Assembly (NCBI RefSeq): GCF_025465545.1 | Contig: NZ_JAODMK010000021.1 | Location: 22,917 to 86,916 of the forward strand | Length of the DNA stretch: 64,000 nucleotides | Origin: Naasia sp. | GTDB taxonomy: Bacteria; Actinomycetota; Actinomycetes; Actinomycetales; Microbacteriaceae | Direction of reading: 5' to 3' | Part shown: positions 17,251 to 26,396 of the stretch, piece after piece | How positions within the stretch are numbered: position 1 is the first letter of the stretch | How the letters are laid out: each line of letters opens with the position of its first letter | Notes under the pieces: model-generated | Databases searched by the model: none | Seen by the model: the letters and a program-made list of their open reading frames with translations, nothing else | Told to the model about the DNA's origin: nothing | Translations under genes and position numbers: made by a program

Positions 17251-18831
17251 CTATGCGCCAACTCCCGGACTGTAGACGTCGAGTCCCTGGGGAACGATCC
17301 GGACCTCGACCTCGTAGCCGTCGCTGCCGCGGGGACGAACCCGCATCAGTTCGCCGTCGTGGGTGACCGGCGGCGGGGCGCCGCGCCGCATCCCGACCCG
17401 CACCCGGACCGACGGCGCCGTGAATGCGTCAACGCGTGCGGACGACGGCGCGAGATGCACGGCCCGGAGCACCGCGCTGATCCGCTTGCCGAAGGTGAGC
17501 GAGGCGACCGCCCGCAGACGCGCCGTCGCTCCGTCGAGGATGCGGACATCCAGCACTCCGTCGTCCAGCCCTCGGCGCTGCAGGGTCGAGACGAGCCGCG
17601 GCGAGTTGCGGTCGACCGCGACGAACACGGACCAGGCCATCCGCGTGTGGTGTTCCACCGTGACCGGAACGGGGTCGGCCGACCGGCCGATCCGTGCCGC
17701 GGCGATCACGGATGCGCCCCACTTGGTCCAGCCGTCCTCGAACCGCTGCCGCACGTCCACGAAGTCCGGGTAGATGCCGACGCCGACCGCGTTGAGGACG
17801 GTCGTCGGCTCGCCCCCGTCGATCCGCAGGTCCGCGACGTCGACCCGGAGGCCTTGTCCGGCCTGCAGCGCGTCGATCGCCCGATCCAGCGAGGACGCGC
17901 CCGCCGCGCGGGCGAAGTGGTTGAACGTGCCTCCGGGCAGCACGAGCAGGGGCAGTCCGGTGCTGCGGGCGACCGCGGCGGTCGCGGACACCGTGCCGTC
18001 TCCCCCGCACACGCCGAGGATCCGGGGCGGCCGAGAGCCGGCCAGCGCCCGGCGAACGACCTGCTCCGGAGAATCCCGGCCGAGGAAGCGCACTGTGGCT
18101 CCGGGCAGCCGGCGGGAGATGATGCGCAGCGGATCCCGGCGACTCACGTGCCGCCCGGCGCTGCCGTTGACGAGGAGAAGCACCCCTCGCCCGTCATCGC
18201 TCTCGGGGAGGTCGATCCGGAGGCCAGGGCGCCCGATCGCCCGGGAGGGCAAGAGCGAGCCGGAACCGAGCGCGCCCCCCACCAGGGCCACCCCGGCGCC
18301 GAGCGCGGCACCGCCCACCACGTCGGAGAGCCAGTGCACCCCGGTGTGCAGGCGGGAGTATGCGACGGCCGCGGCGGCAGGCGCCAGCAGGGCGCCCGCT
18401 CGTGGCGACTCGAGCGCCACCCCGACCGCGAACGCGGCGGCGCTCGCGGTGTGGCCGGAAGGGAACGACAGGGAGGACGGCGGCCGGCGCAGCCGGCGGC
18501 CCACCGGGATGCTGCTCGTGAGCGGCCGATCCCCACCGAAGACGCGCTTGCCGACCAGGTTCGCCAGGATGCTGGCCACGGTGAGCGAGAGCACACCCCG
18601 CAGTGCCGCACGGCGCCGCCCGAGGAGCGCCAGCACGGCCGCCGCGGCGAACCAGAGCCGTCCCCGGTCCGCGGCACGGGACAGCGCCGCGAAGGCGCCG
18701 TCCATCGCGGCGCTGCCGGTCCCGCCGTTGATGGCGTCCGCCGCCGCGCGGTCGAGACGCAGCACGCCGCGCGGGAGGAGCCGGGCGCGGCGCCGTTCCA
18801 CCCGGGGAGTGGAGTGCGGGCGGGAGACCAT
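17251..18831 (-). CDS. PAP2 phosphatase / diacylglycerol-kinase-like fusion
   Basis: A 526-aa fusion known from many actinobacteria. The N-terminal membrane half is a PAP2-type lipid phosphatase with its three motifs: KRVFGGDRP, PSGHTAS and SRLHTGVHWLSDVVGG. The C-terminal half (from about residue 210) is a soluble DAGK/LCB5-like lipid kinase with GVCGGDGTVSAT and LPGGTFNHFARA. It therefore may both phosphorylate and dephosphorylate a lipid. The ATG at 18829-18831 lies 2 nt after the aldo/keto reductase stop, so the two are coupled; an upstream GTG at 18861 inside that gene is less likely. Confidence 0.9.
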   Translation of the reverse strand: MVSRPHSTPRVERRRARLLPRGVLRLDRAAADAINGGTGSAAMDGAFAALSRAADRGRLWFAAAAVLALLGRRRAALRGVLSLTVASILANLVGKRVFGGDRPLTSSIPVGRRLRRPPSSLSFPSGHTASAAAFAVGVALESPRAGALLAPAAAAVAYSRLHTGVHWLSDVVGGAALGAGVALVGGALGSGSLLPSRAIGRPGLRIDLPESDDGRGVLLLVNGSAGRHVSRRDPLRIISRRLPGATVRFLGRDSPEQVVRRALAGSRPPRILGVCGGDGTVSATAAVARSTGLPLLVLPGGTFNHFARAAGASSLDRAIDALQAGQGLRVDVADLRIDGGEPTTVLNAVGVGIYPDFVDVRQRFEDGWTKWGASVIAAARIGRSADPVPVTVEHHTRMAWSVFVAVDRNSPRLVSTLQRRGLDDGVLDVRILDGATARLRAVASLTFGKRISAVLRAVHLAPSSARVDAFTAPSVRVRVGMRRGAPPPVTHDGELMRVRPRGSDGYEVEVRIVPQGLDVYSPGVGA

Positions 18832-18833
18832 CG

Positions 18834-19862
18834 TCAGCGGACGTCGCTCGACGTGCTCCACAGGTTGATCCCCTTGTCGACGGCATGCTCGTCGATCGCG
18901 GCGAGCTCCTCCGCGGAGAAGTCGAGGTTCTGCGTCGCCGCCAGGTTGGCCTCCAGCTGCTGGACGGACGAGGCGCCCACGAGCGCCGAGGTGACCACGG
19001 GGTCCCGGAGCACCCAGGAGATGGCGAGCTGGGCGAGGGTCTGGCCGCGACCCGCGGCGATCTCGGACAGGGCCCGGATGCCGGACAGCGTCTCGTCGTT
19101 GATCATCTCCTCCTGCATCGAGCCCTTCTGAGCCGCGCGGGAGTCCTTCGGGATGCCCTGGAGGTAGCGGTCCGTCAGCAGGCCCTGGGCGAGCGGCGAG
19201 AACGCGATGCAGCCCACGCCCAGTTCGCCGAGCGTGGCGAGGAGCCCCTCCTCCACCCAGCGGTTGAACATCGAGTAGGACGGCTGTGAGATGAGCAGCG
19301 GGGTGCCGAGGTCGGCGAGGATCCGCGCGGCCTCACGGGTGCGCTCCGGCGAGTAGGACGAGATGCCCGCGTAGAGCGCCTTCCCCGACACCACCGCGGT
19401 GTGCAGCGCGCCCATCGTCTCCTCGAGGGGAGTGTCCGGGTCGGCCCGGTGCGAGTAGAAGATGTCCACGTAGTCCAGCCCCATGCGCTCGAGGGACTGG
19501 TCGAGGCTCGCGAGCAGGTACTTGCGGGACCCCTGATCTCCGTACGGGCCGGGCCACATGTGATACCCGGCCTTCGTCGAGATCACGAGCTCGTCCCGGT
19601 AAGGGCGGAAGTCGCGCCGCAGGTGCTCCCCGAAGTTCTCCTCCGCGCTGCCGTAGGGCGGACCGTAGTTGTTGGCCAGGTCGATGTGGGTCACGCCGAG
19701 GTCGAACGCCCGGCGCAGGATCGCGGCCTGCGTCTCCATCGGGACGGTGCCCCCGAAGTTCTGCCAGAGGCCGAGCGAGACCGCCGGCAGCTGCAGGCCG
19801 CTGCGGCCGGTCCGTCGGTAGGGCAGGGAGTCGTAGCGGTCGTCCGCGGCGAGGAAGGTCAT
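18834..19862 (-). CDS. Aldo/keto reductase (YghZ/MgrA type)
   Basis: A 342-aa NADPH-dependent aldo/keto reductase. The Tyr active site is in HIDLANNYGPPYGSAEE (Asp and Tyr), Lys in ELVISTKAGY and His in DIFYSHRADP. The GTP/GPYGDQGSRKYLLASLDQSLERM region is typical of the YghZ/MgrA (L-glyceraldehyde-3-phosphate reductase, AKR14) branch, so detoxification of small aldehydes such as methylglyoxal is a reasonable inference. ATG 19860-19862 is chosen; the frame extends upstream but overlaps the divergent gene. Two other aldo/keto reductase or SDR genes lie elsewhere in the window but are not close relatives. Confidence 0.92.
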   Translation of the reverse strand: MTFLAADDRYDSLPYRRTGRSGLQLPAVSLGLWQNFGGTVPMETQAAILRRAFDLGVTHIDLANNYGPPYGSAEENFGEHLRRDFRPYRDELVISTKAGYHMWPGPYGDQGSRKYLLASLDQSLERMGLDYVDIFYSHRADPDTPLEETMGALHTAVVSGKALYAGISSYSPERTREAARILADLGTPLLISQPSYSMFNRWVEEGLLATLGELGVGCIAFSPLAQGLLTDRYLQGIPKDSRAAQKGSMQEEMINDETLSGIRALSEIAAGRGQTLAQLAISWVLRDPVVTSALVGASSVQQLEANLAATQNLDFSAEELAAIDEHAVDKGINLWSTSSDVR

Positions 19863-20052
19863 GCCTTCATCGTGGCACGCACGCCCCGGTGGGCGCGATG
19901 CGCCTCCATCGGGCCCTTCTCGGCCCGCCCGGGGCGGCGGGCCGCCCTTTCCTGACGGGCCCCTCATACTCGAAGCTGTGCCCGCTCGGGGCCGGGCCAG
20001 TTCCCCTCCGAGCCGACGCCGCCCCGGTGGCGTCCATCGAAGGAGGAGAACG

Positions 20053-21936
20053 CTGTCCAGCTCGGCCAAGAGACCCTCCCGCCGTCGGCGCGGTCGCCGC
20101 AGCACCCGCCGCACCCGCCCGGTGCTGCGGACCGTGCTGATCTCGCTCGGCGTTGTGCTCGTGGCCGTCATCCTCGCGGCGGTATGGGTGGGCACACGGG
20201 CGCTCATCGCCAAGAACGCGCTCGAGGACGCGCAGACCGAGCTGCAGGAGTTCCGCAGCGTGGTGGGCACCTCCGACGGCAGCACGGCCGCCCTCTACTC
20301 GAGTCTGCAGAAGAAGACCACCGAGGCCGCCGATGCGACCGGTGACCCGGTCTGGGCCGCGGCCGAGAAGGTGCCCTGGATCGGGCCGAACCTCGCCGCT
20401 GTGCGGAAGGTGGCCTCCCTGGTCGACGGCCTCGTGTCGGATGGCGTAGGCCCGGTCGCGAAGGCGGCGGACGGGCTCAGCCTCGACAGCATCAAGCCGA
20501 AGGACGGGCGCATCGAGATCGCGCCGCTGCAGAAGCTCGCGCCGGCGCTGGCCGAGCTCGACACCGCGATGACCCGTGCGCGCACGGAGGCGGCGGCGAT
20601 CGACACGGAGAAGACGGTGTCGCAGATCTCCGGCGCGGTGGCCCAGATCGACGGGCTGCTCAGCCAGTACCAGCCGACGGTGGCAGAGGCCTCCAAGGTC
20701 ATGCCGTATCTGTTCCCGGCCCTCGGCGGCGAGGGCGCCCGGCACTACCTGCTGATGTTCCAGAACAACGCCGAGGAGCGCGCCAGCGGCGGCAACCCGG
20801 CCTCCATGGTCCTGCTCACAGTGGACAAGGGCGCGATCGAGATGACGGCGCATGCGTCATCTCTCGACTTCGATCACCCCTACCCGACCGAGCCGCTCAC
20901 CTTCGGCGGTGACTGGGACAAGCTGTACGGCCCCTACACCAGCACCTACGTGACGAACATCACCTTCACCCCCGACTTCCCCACCACGGCCAGGCTCGCC
21001 CAGAAGATGTGGGACATCGAGTTCGGCCAGAAGGTGGACGGGGTCATCTCGTTCGATCCCGTCGCACTGTCCTACCTGCTCAAGGCCACAGGCCCGATCA
21101 CCCTCGAGTCCGGGGAGGAGCTGACCGCCGAGAATGCGGTCGACTTCCTGCTGGCCGGGGTGTACGCCCGGTACGACGACCCCCGGGTGCAGGACGCCGT
21201 CTTCGCCTCCGCTGCGGCGTCCATCTTCTCCGCGGTGACCTCCGGTCAGGGCGATCCGAAGGCCTACCTCGAGCAGCTGGCGCCGATGATCGACCAGCAG
21301 CGCCTGAAGATCTGGAGCAGCCGCAAGGACGAGGAGGAGCTGCTCCTGTCCTATCCGGTCGGCAACATGCTGCCCGCCGACAACTCGAAGAGCACGGCGG
21401 TGGGCGTCTACTACAACGACGACTCCACGTCGAAGATGAGCTATTACATGAACGCGACGATCGACCTGTCGGCGGACCTCTGCACGCCCGGCAAGCCGGC
21501 CTATCGCGTGACGACCGCGGTCACCGACACGCTCGACCCCGGCACCGCGCTCGGCCTTCCCCGCTACGTGCTGGCCTATCAGCCCCGCATCCCCTTCGCC
21601 GGCGATCGACAGTGGGTGAACATCTATGGGCCGGTCGGGTCGAAGCTCACGGGAGCGACAGTCGACGGTGAGGCGGTGACCTTCGGCGACAACCTGCTCA
21701 ACGCGGCGAACACCGTGTGGAACGCGACCGGGGTCGACGACCGTCGTCCCGCCGTCTCGGGCCGGATGCACGGACGACCGGTCGCCGTCGTCAGCGTCAA
21801 GATGGGCCCGGGCGAGACCGTCGAGGTCGCGGCCACGTTCGCCGGCGCCGACGATCCCAGCGATCAGCTCAGAGTCAGCCACACGCCGAAGGTGCGCGAC
21901 GTCCCCGTGACGATCAACGCGAAGGAGTGCGGCTGA
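20053..21936 (+). CDS. DUF4012 domain membrane-anchored protein
   Basis: A 627-aa protein: a very basic cytoplasmic N-terminus, one membrane helix (about residues 27-48, RTVLISLGVVLVAVILAAVW), then a large extracytoplasmic DUF4012 region (KVPWIGPNLAAVRKV, YLLMFQNNAEERASGGNPASM, and GVISFDPVALSYLLKATGP). DUF4012 proteins are common in actinobacterial envelopes; several lie in polysaccharide loci, but the activity is unknown. There is a single Cys pair near the C-terminus. No ATG, GTG or TTG has a ribosome site; a CTG at 20053 follows AGGAGGAG by a proper distance and is proposed as start. In-frame alternatives are GTG 19978 and ATG 19861. Confidence 0.85.
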   Translation: MSSSAKRPSRRRRGRRSTRRTRPVLRTVLISLGVVLVAVILAAVWVGTRALIAKNALEDAQTELQEFRSVVGTSDGSTAALYSSLQKKTTEAADATGDPVWAAAEKVPWIGPNLAAVRKVASLVDGLVSDGVGPVAKAADGLSLDSIKPKDGRIEIAPLQKLAPALAELDTAMTRARTEAAAIDTEKTVSQISGAVAQIDGLLSQYQPTVAEASKVMPYLFPALGGEGARHYLLMFQNNAEERASGGNPASMVLLTVDKGAIEMTAHASSLDFDHPYPTEPLTFGGDWDKLYGPYTSTYVTNITFTPDFPTTARLAQKMWDIEFGQKVDGVISFDPVALSYLLKATGPITLESGEELTAENAVDFLLAGVYARYDDPRVQDAVFASAAASIFSAVTSGQGDPKAYLEQLAPMIDQQRLKIWSSRKDEEELLLSYPVGNMLPADNSKSTAVGVYYNDDSTSKMSYYMNATIDLSADLCTPGKPAYRVTTAVTDTLDPGTALGLPRYVLAYQPRIPFAGDRQWVNIYGPVGSKLTGATVDGEAVTFGDNLLNAANTVWNATGVDDRRPAVSGRMHGRPVAVVSVKMGPGETVEVAATFAGADDPSDQLRVSHTPKVRDVPVTINAKECG

Positions 21937-21981
21937 CCCGGTTGAGCCGGCGACAGAGCGTGGGCTGAGGGACGCAGCCGG

Positions 21982-22206
21982 TCAGCGGGAGGCGTCGCCT
22001 TCGATGCGCTCCGCGAGGTCGTCGACCTGCTCGGGCCGCACCTCGAGGCCGGCATCGTCGAGCCGCTGCTGAAGGAGCGCCGACACGTCCTCCTCCACGA
22101 GCCCGGTCTGCACATCGGCGAGCACCTGCTCGGCGATGCCCTGCACCTTCTCCGCACCGGTGCCAACGGCACCCTCGCCGGTCGTCTCGTTCTCGAAGTC
22201 CGCCAT
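21982..22206 (-). CDS. Small acidic hypothetical protein
   Basis: A 74-aa acidic, helical protein without signal or membrane segment. It starts MADFENETTGEG and contains EKVQGIAEQVLADVQTGLVEEDVSALLQQRLDDAGLEV. ATG 22204-22206 is preceded by GGGAGGATG. I do not recognise a family; the repeated leucine/aspartate helices suggest a small helical bundle or a binding module. It is the last minus-strand gene after the GCS2/ATP-grasp operon, but the gap and the decayed gene between make co-transcription uncertain. Confidence 0.7.
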   Translation of the reverse strand: MADFENETTGEGAVGTGAEKVQGIAEQVLADVQTGLVEEDVSALLQQRLDDAGLEVRPEQVDDLAERIEGDASR

Positions 22207-22210
22207 GCGG

Positions 22211-22531
22211 TCATCCTCCCGGAGCGGCCTTGGAGCGGGCCGAGTGCCCGGACCCGGCCGAATGGGGCTTCTCGGGCACCAGCGCAGCGCCGAGGAACGG
22301 CACGAGCACGTCGGCGCGTCCTGCTCGGCCAGCCAGCCGGGCGAGGGCAGCCGCTCCGCTCGCTCCAGATCCGGTCGGAGAAGACCCTGGCGTAGGCGAC
22401 GGCTGCCTGCTCCCGAGGCACGCCCGCAAGGGCGAGCCGTCGATCTGGCAGCGGGAGTGGTCGGTGCCGAACGATGCTGAGGCCGAGCTGCTCCTGCCAT
22501 CGAACCGCAGCTCACCCGCCAGACCGCACAT
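22211..22531 (-). pseudogene. Remnant of a class-II amidotransferase (AsnB-like) gene
   Basis: An ATG at 22529-22531, overlapping the last 20 nt of the ligase gene in another frame, opens MCGLAGELRFDG. This is the textbook N-terminus of class-II glutamine amidotransferases of the asparagine synthetase / N-acetylglutaminylglutamine amidotransferase type, with Cys 2 as the nucleophile. After 13 residues the similarity ends; the remaining ~94 codons of this frame look random (Ser/Gly/Ala-rich). A normal gene would be ~1.8 kb. The simplest reading is a deleted gene whose first codons and overlap survive. What lies in the rest of this ~300-nt stretch is not recognisable. Confidence 0.55.
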
Positions 22532-25085
22532 CCGCGCCCGCCTCCTCGACGGACGGCCGGGGAGGCGCATCCTTGCTCAGGATCCAGGTGTCCTTCGCCC
22601 CTCCGCCCTGACTCGAGTTGACGACCATGCTCCCGCGCGGGGCGACCCTGGTGAGGGCGAGATCGGCGAGCCGGCAGTCGTTCGCGCCCGTCCCGCGCAC
22701 GTGCACGAAGGCACGGAGATCGATATGCCGCGGCTCCAGGCGGGAGCCGGCGAAGGTGGGCATGGACGAGAGAGCGACGACCTCCTGGGCCACCCAGGCG
22801 TCGGGGTGCGCGGTGATCTCGGCCCGCCGTGCCGCGATCGCGGAGGCGGAGGCAGACGGGCCGATCAGCACGCCGATGCCGCCATGGCCGTCGACCGGCT
22901 TCGTCACCAGCTCGCCGACGCGTTCCAGCACCGACATCCGCTCGGTCTCGTCCCTCGTCCGGTAGGTGGGAACCGACTCGAGCAGCGGATGCTCGTCCAG
23001 GTAGTAGGCGATCAGCTCGGGCAGGTGGCAGTACATGGCCTTGTCGTCGGCGACTCCATTGCCCGGTGCATTCGCGAGGAAGACCGTGCCGGCCGCCGCC
23101 GCGTCGAGGATCGCGGCGCCGATCGGCCGGGCAGCGCTGTCCGTGAGATCCGCCAGCTCGGCGTCGAGCCGGAGATACAGTGCGCCGATCCGCTGGCCCG
23201 TCCGCCGATGCATCAGCGCTCCTCCGTCGACGACCAGGTCGTCGGGTCGCACGAGCAGCAGCCCGGCGCCGTCCGCCAGGCGGAGGTGCTCGAACCACGC
23301 GGAGCTCCGCTCCCCCGTGCTGAGCAGTGCGGGCGCACCGGCTGGAGCCCCGGCGAGGAGTGTGTCCCGCAGCATGGGCAGCATGGAGCGGGGGTCGAGC
23401 AGCCCGTCCGGTCGCGGCAGCCCCGGCAGCACGGCGTCCATCAGCTCCCTCGCGGTCAGCGCGAAGGCGGCGCCGTTCGGGCTGCGCACATTGTCCTCGA
23501 GCACCCGCCACCCGCCGAACTCGTTGCGCACGAGGTCGAACCCCATGATCGGGGCGCGGACCACCCCGCGGGGCAACCGCCGCGCCTCGTCCCGCCAACC
23601 GGTGGCGCTCGCCAGATCGTCGGCGGAGATCACCCCGTCGGCGATCACGAGCTGATCCCCGTACACGTCCTCGAGGAACGCCTCGAGCGCACGCGCACGC
23701 TGGGTGAGGCCCGCCGCGAGCTCGCTCCACTCATAGGCGCTCAGGACCCGGGGCAGGAGATCGACGGGGACCGGCTTCTCCGCGCCCCGCACCCCGGAGG
23801 TGAGGCTGTTGGCGAGCGCCCAGCGGTCCCGCTCCTGCTGGAGCGCGGAGAGTTCCGACTCGGAGAGCGAGCGCACGTGCTCGAGGATCGGCGCGTAGTG
23901 CGGCCGTGGGCCGGCGTTGGGGCGTACCGCCTCGTCTCCCGCCCGGGTCCGGTATCGCGCCAGTGCCGGCACGACGGGACCTTCGCCGTGGGGCGGCCCC
24001 TGGCTCTCTCGGACCACGTGAGTCACCACATCGTCCAGCTCGCCCCGCTCCGCGAACGCCGCCCTCTGGCGGTCCGCGGACGTTCCGCGGGCGAGGACCG
24101 TCTCGGCGAGCTCGTGCACCTGGTCGAAGTCGCCGAGCTCCTCGAGCTGCGGTCGCAGCCTGCCGACGAGGGCCCGCACCACCTCCGCAGCGGGCAGCGG
24201 GCGCGGATGCACGCCGGAGTCGAGCAGCTTGCCGGAGAGGCCGCCGCGTGCCGCCTGCCACATCGCCGCACGGTGCAGGGGAACGGCCTGGGGAACGTGG
24301 GGTAGTCCCGCCTCGATGTCCAGTTCTGCGGCTCTGACCGCCGCTCGGAAGAGACCCGCGACGAGGATTCCGTCGTCCACCAGCGGGCACGCATCGCAGA
24401 CCCGCAATTCGAGGGTGGGCGCGTGGGCGCTCGGGCGCACGTCGAAGTAGGCCATCTTCGCGTCGGCGATGACGCCCGATGAGATCAGGTCTGCGAGCAG
24501 CTCGTCGTAGGCCGCCGCGGAGGCGAGCGGGCCGGTGGCCCCCGCACTGGGCCACCGCTGCCAGATGATCGACCGGATGCTGGCGTAGCCGGTGTCCAGC
24601 CCGTTCCAGTAGGGCGAACTCGAGGAGAGGGCGAGGAGGACCGAGAGGTCGGGCGACAGCCGCTGCGCGATCTGCACCGCCAGATCACGGTCGGACACGC
24701 CGACATGGATCTGCAGCCCGCAGATCAGCTGCTCGTCGACGAGCATCCGGTACTGCTCCTGCATGCGTCCATACCGGCCGGTGGGGGTGAGTTCGAAGTC
24801 GGCGTACGCCGACCTGGGGGCGGTGCCCACTGCGGCGATCCCGATGCCCTCCGGCCCCGCCACATCGATCACGCCCTGGCGCAGCCGCTGCAGCTCCCGG
24901 CGCAGATCGTCGAGAGTCTGCACCACGTCGGTGTTCGTCTCGACCGTGCTGCGCTGCAGCTCCGCGGAGTAGTTGGCGGCAGGGAGGCGCGAGAGCAGCC
25001 GTGGCGCGCGCGCCGACAGCTTCCCGCTCTCGAGGTCGATGAGGTGCAGTTCCTCTTCGGCTCCCAGGGTCAGCTCGGCCGCCAT
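22512..25085 (-). CDS. GCS2 carboxylate-amine ligase fused to a circularly permuted ATP-grasp protein
   Basis: An 857-aa fusion. Residues 1-370 form a GCS2-type glutamate-cysteine ligase-like domain (TLGAEEELHLIDLESGKL, CGLQIHVGVSDRD, LELRVCDACP), which joins an amine to a carboxylate using ATP. Residues 395-850 form a circularly permuted ATP-grasp module (MGFDLVRNEFGGWRVLEDN, RSPNGAAFALTAR, LVTKPVDGHGGIGVLIGP, AQEVVALSSMP, DLRAFVHVRG). In most actinobacteria these are separate genes predicted to make or modify a peptide. It follows apbE by 4 nt, so it belongs to the flavin operon. The product is unknown. Confidence 0.9.
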   Translation of the reverse strand: MAAELTLGAEEELHLIDLESGKLSARAPRLLSRLPAANYSAELQRSTVETNTDVVQTLDDLRRELQRLRQGVIDVAGPEGIGIAAVGTAPRSAYADFELTPTGRYGRMQEQYRMLVDEQLICGLQIHVGVSDRDLAVQIAQRLSPDLSVLLALSSSSPYWNGLDTGYASIRSIIWQRWPSAGATGPLASAAAYDELLADLISSGVIADAKMAYFDVRPSAHAPTLELRVCDACPLVDDGILVAGLFRAAVRAAELDIEAGLPHVPQAVPLHRAAMWQAARGGLSGKLLDSGVHPRPLPAAEVVRALVGRLRPQLEELGDFDQVHELAETVLARGTSADRQRAAFAERGELDDVVTHVVRESQGPPHGEGPVVPALARYRTRAGDEAVRPNAGPRPHYAPILEHVRSLSESELSALQQERDRWALANSLTSGVRGAEKPVPVDLLPRVLSAYEWSELAAGLTQRARALEAFLEDVYGDQLVIADGVISADDLASATGWRDEARRLPRGVVRAPIMGFDLVRNEFGGWRVLEDNVRSPNGAAFALTARELMDAVLPGLPRPDGLLDPRSMLPMLRDTLLAGAPAGAPALLSTGERSSAWFEHLRLADGAGLLLVRPDDLVVDGGALMHRRTGQRIGALYLRLDAELADLTDSAARPIGAAILDAAAAGTVFLANAPGNGVADDKAMYCHLPELIAYYLDEHPLLESVPTYRTRDETERMSVLERVGELVTKPVDGHGGIGVLIGPSASASAIAARRAEITAHPDAWVAQEVVALSSMPTFAGSRLEPRHIDLRAFVHVRGTGANDCRLADLALTRVAPRGSMVVNSSQGGGAKDTWILSKDAPPRPSVEEAGADVRSGG

Positions 25086-25089
25086 GCCA

Positions 25090-25884
25090 TCACCCTACGG
25101 CGCGCATGTTTCCGGCAGTCGAAGCACTCCCCTCGCGAGCGTGAGCGGAGACATGCGCCCGCAGGCGAGGCGTGACCCGCAGCCCGCCGTGGCGGTCGAC
25201 GGTGAGGACGTCGATGTCGCGGGTGCGGGTGGCCCGATCCAGGGCGGGCAGGCCGCCGGCGAGGATCGCGGTGGCGAGCACGTCCGCCTCCACGATGTCG
25301 CCGCCGAGCACGGTCACCTGGACCAGGTCGTCCAGCTGCCGGGAGCGCCAGACGTGCTCGCCTCGCTCGGCGGTCCCCGACGTGGCGATCGCGCTCCAGT
25401 CGGAACCGAGATCCACTGCCGTCAGCAGCCCGGCGGGGTTCCCCGGGTCGGCGATCCCGGTGCGCCAGGGCATGCCGTCAGGGGCGCAGCACACGATGTC
25501 CCCGCCCACGTCGACCAGCCAGGCCCCGTCCTGGGTCTCCTCCAGGATCCGTGCGGCGTCGCGCAGGGCGTGCGCCTTGACGAGGCCGGAGAGGTCCAGG
25601 CCGCCGTCGGGCCGGTGCGGCGTGAAGTCCCCGTCCGTCGCGGCCCGCCACTGGAGGGCCTCGCCATAGGCGGAGCGCAGCTCCTCGCTCGCGCGGGCGA
25701 GGGTCAGGTCTCCCCGGGAGACCCGGCTCAGCTCGGAGTCGGCACGGTAGAGGCTGAAGCGTGCCTCGATCGCCTCGAAGCGCGCCCGGACCGCCGCCAC
25801 GACCTCCGCGGCGAGCGGTGAGGACCGGCGGTGCAGGGTGCAGCCGGTCCCCATCGTGGAGAAGGAGACGCGGAAGTCGCTCAC
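25090..25884 (-). CDS. apbE: FAD:protein FMN transferase ApbE
   Basis: ApbE (264 aa) links FMN from FAD covalently to a Thr/Ser of FMN-binding domains. Features are SFSTMGTGC at the N-terminus, ARFSLYRADSELSRVS, the LDLSGLVKAHALRDAA segment, VDVGGDIV, TSGTAERG and the metal/flavin site EADVLATAILAGG. It is shorter than the ~330-aa periplasmic forms and lacks a signal peptide, so it may work in the cytoplasm before export or be a compact form. It starts in a 4-nt overlap with the FMN-binding protein gene, its probable substrate. The reductase comes first in the operon. Confidence 0.93.
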   Translation of the reverse strand: MSDFRVSFSTMGTGCTLHRRSSPLAAEVVAAVRARFEAIEARFSLYRADSELSRVSRGDLTLARASEELRSAYGEALQWRAATDGDFTPHRPDGGLDLSGLVKAHALRDAARILEETQDGAWLVDVGGDIVCCAPDGMPWRTGIADPGNPAGLLTAVDLGSDWSAIATSGTAERGEHVWRSRQLDDLVQVTVLGGDIVEADVLATAILAGGLPALDRATRTRDIDVLTVDRHGGLRVTPRLRAHVSAHAREGSASTAGNMRAVG

Positions 25885-26396
25885 CAGCCGGCCTGGGCGA
25901 GGGCGGTCGCCGCGGACTCCAGGTAGGCGTCGCTGGTGACGGTCGCCCGGCTCACGGTGGTCACGTGGGCGGACTGCGCCTGGAGGATCTCACTCCGCAG
26001 GATCGGCGCAGCCGAGTCGGAGATCTGCACCGACCTCTGCTCCGCATCGGTGAGGTGCACGGCAGTGACCTCGGTGATCGCGCCGCCGGAGACCGTGACG
26101 GCCACCTGAACCGATCCGTAGCGGGTCTGCACGGAGTCGCCCGTGTAGGTGCCGTCGGCCGCGGAGGAGCTCGCCGCGCTGCTCGAGTCGGCGCTGCCCG
26201 TGGACGTGCCGGCCGAGTCGCTCGGCGTTGTGCTGCCGGTCGCGTCGCCGCTGCCCGAGGACGAGGAGGTGCCCCCGCTCGAGGAGGCCGTGTGCGAGAT
26301 CGTGATGCTCTGCGTCGCCTGGGCGCCGAGCTCCCAGCCGAGGACCAGAACGGCGACCGAGGACAGGACGCTCGCGACCTTCGCGCGTGTTCTCAC
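25881..26396 (-). CDS. FMN-binding domain protein, membrane-anchored
   Basis: A 171-aa protein: an N-terminal membrane segment (ASVLSSVAVLVLGWELG), a Ser/Thr/Gly-rich linker (residues 35-85) and a compact FMN-bind domain (YTGDSVQTRYGSVQVAVTVS, GAITEVTAVHL). Covalent FMN normally sits on the Thr of an S-G-A-T motif; here the matching sequence is VSRATVTSDAY, with Arg (codon CGG) instead of Gly. The GTG start at 26394-26396 overlaps the reductase stop (GTGA), and its stop overlaps apbE. It probably carries electrons from the ferric-reductase-like protein to an outside acceptor. Whether it is still flavinylated is open. Confidence 0.88.
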   Translation of the reverse strand: MRTRAKVASVLSSVAVLVLGWELGAQATQSITISHTASSSGGTSSSSGSGDATGSTTPSDSAGTSTGSADSSSAASSSAADGTYTGDSVQTRYGSVQVAVTVSGGAITEVTAVHLTDAEQRSVQISDSAAPILRSEILQAQSAHVTTVSRATVTSDAYLESAATALAQAGW

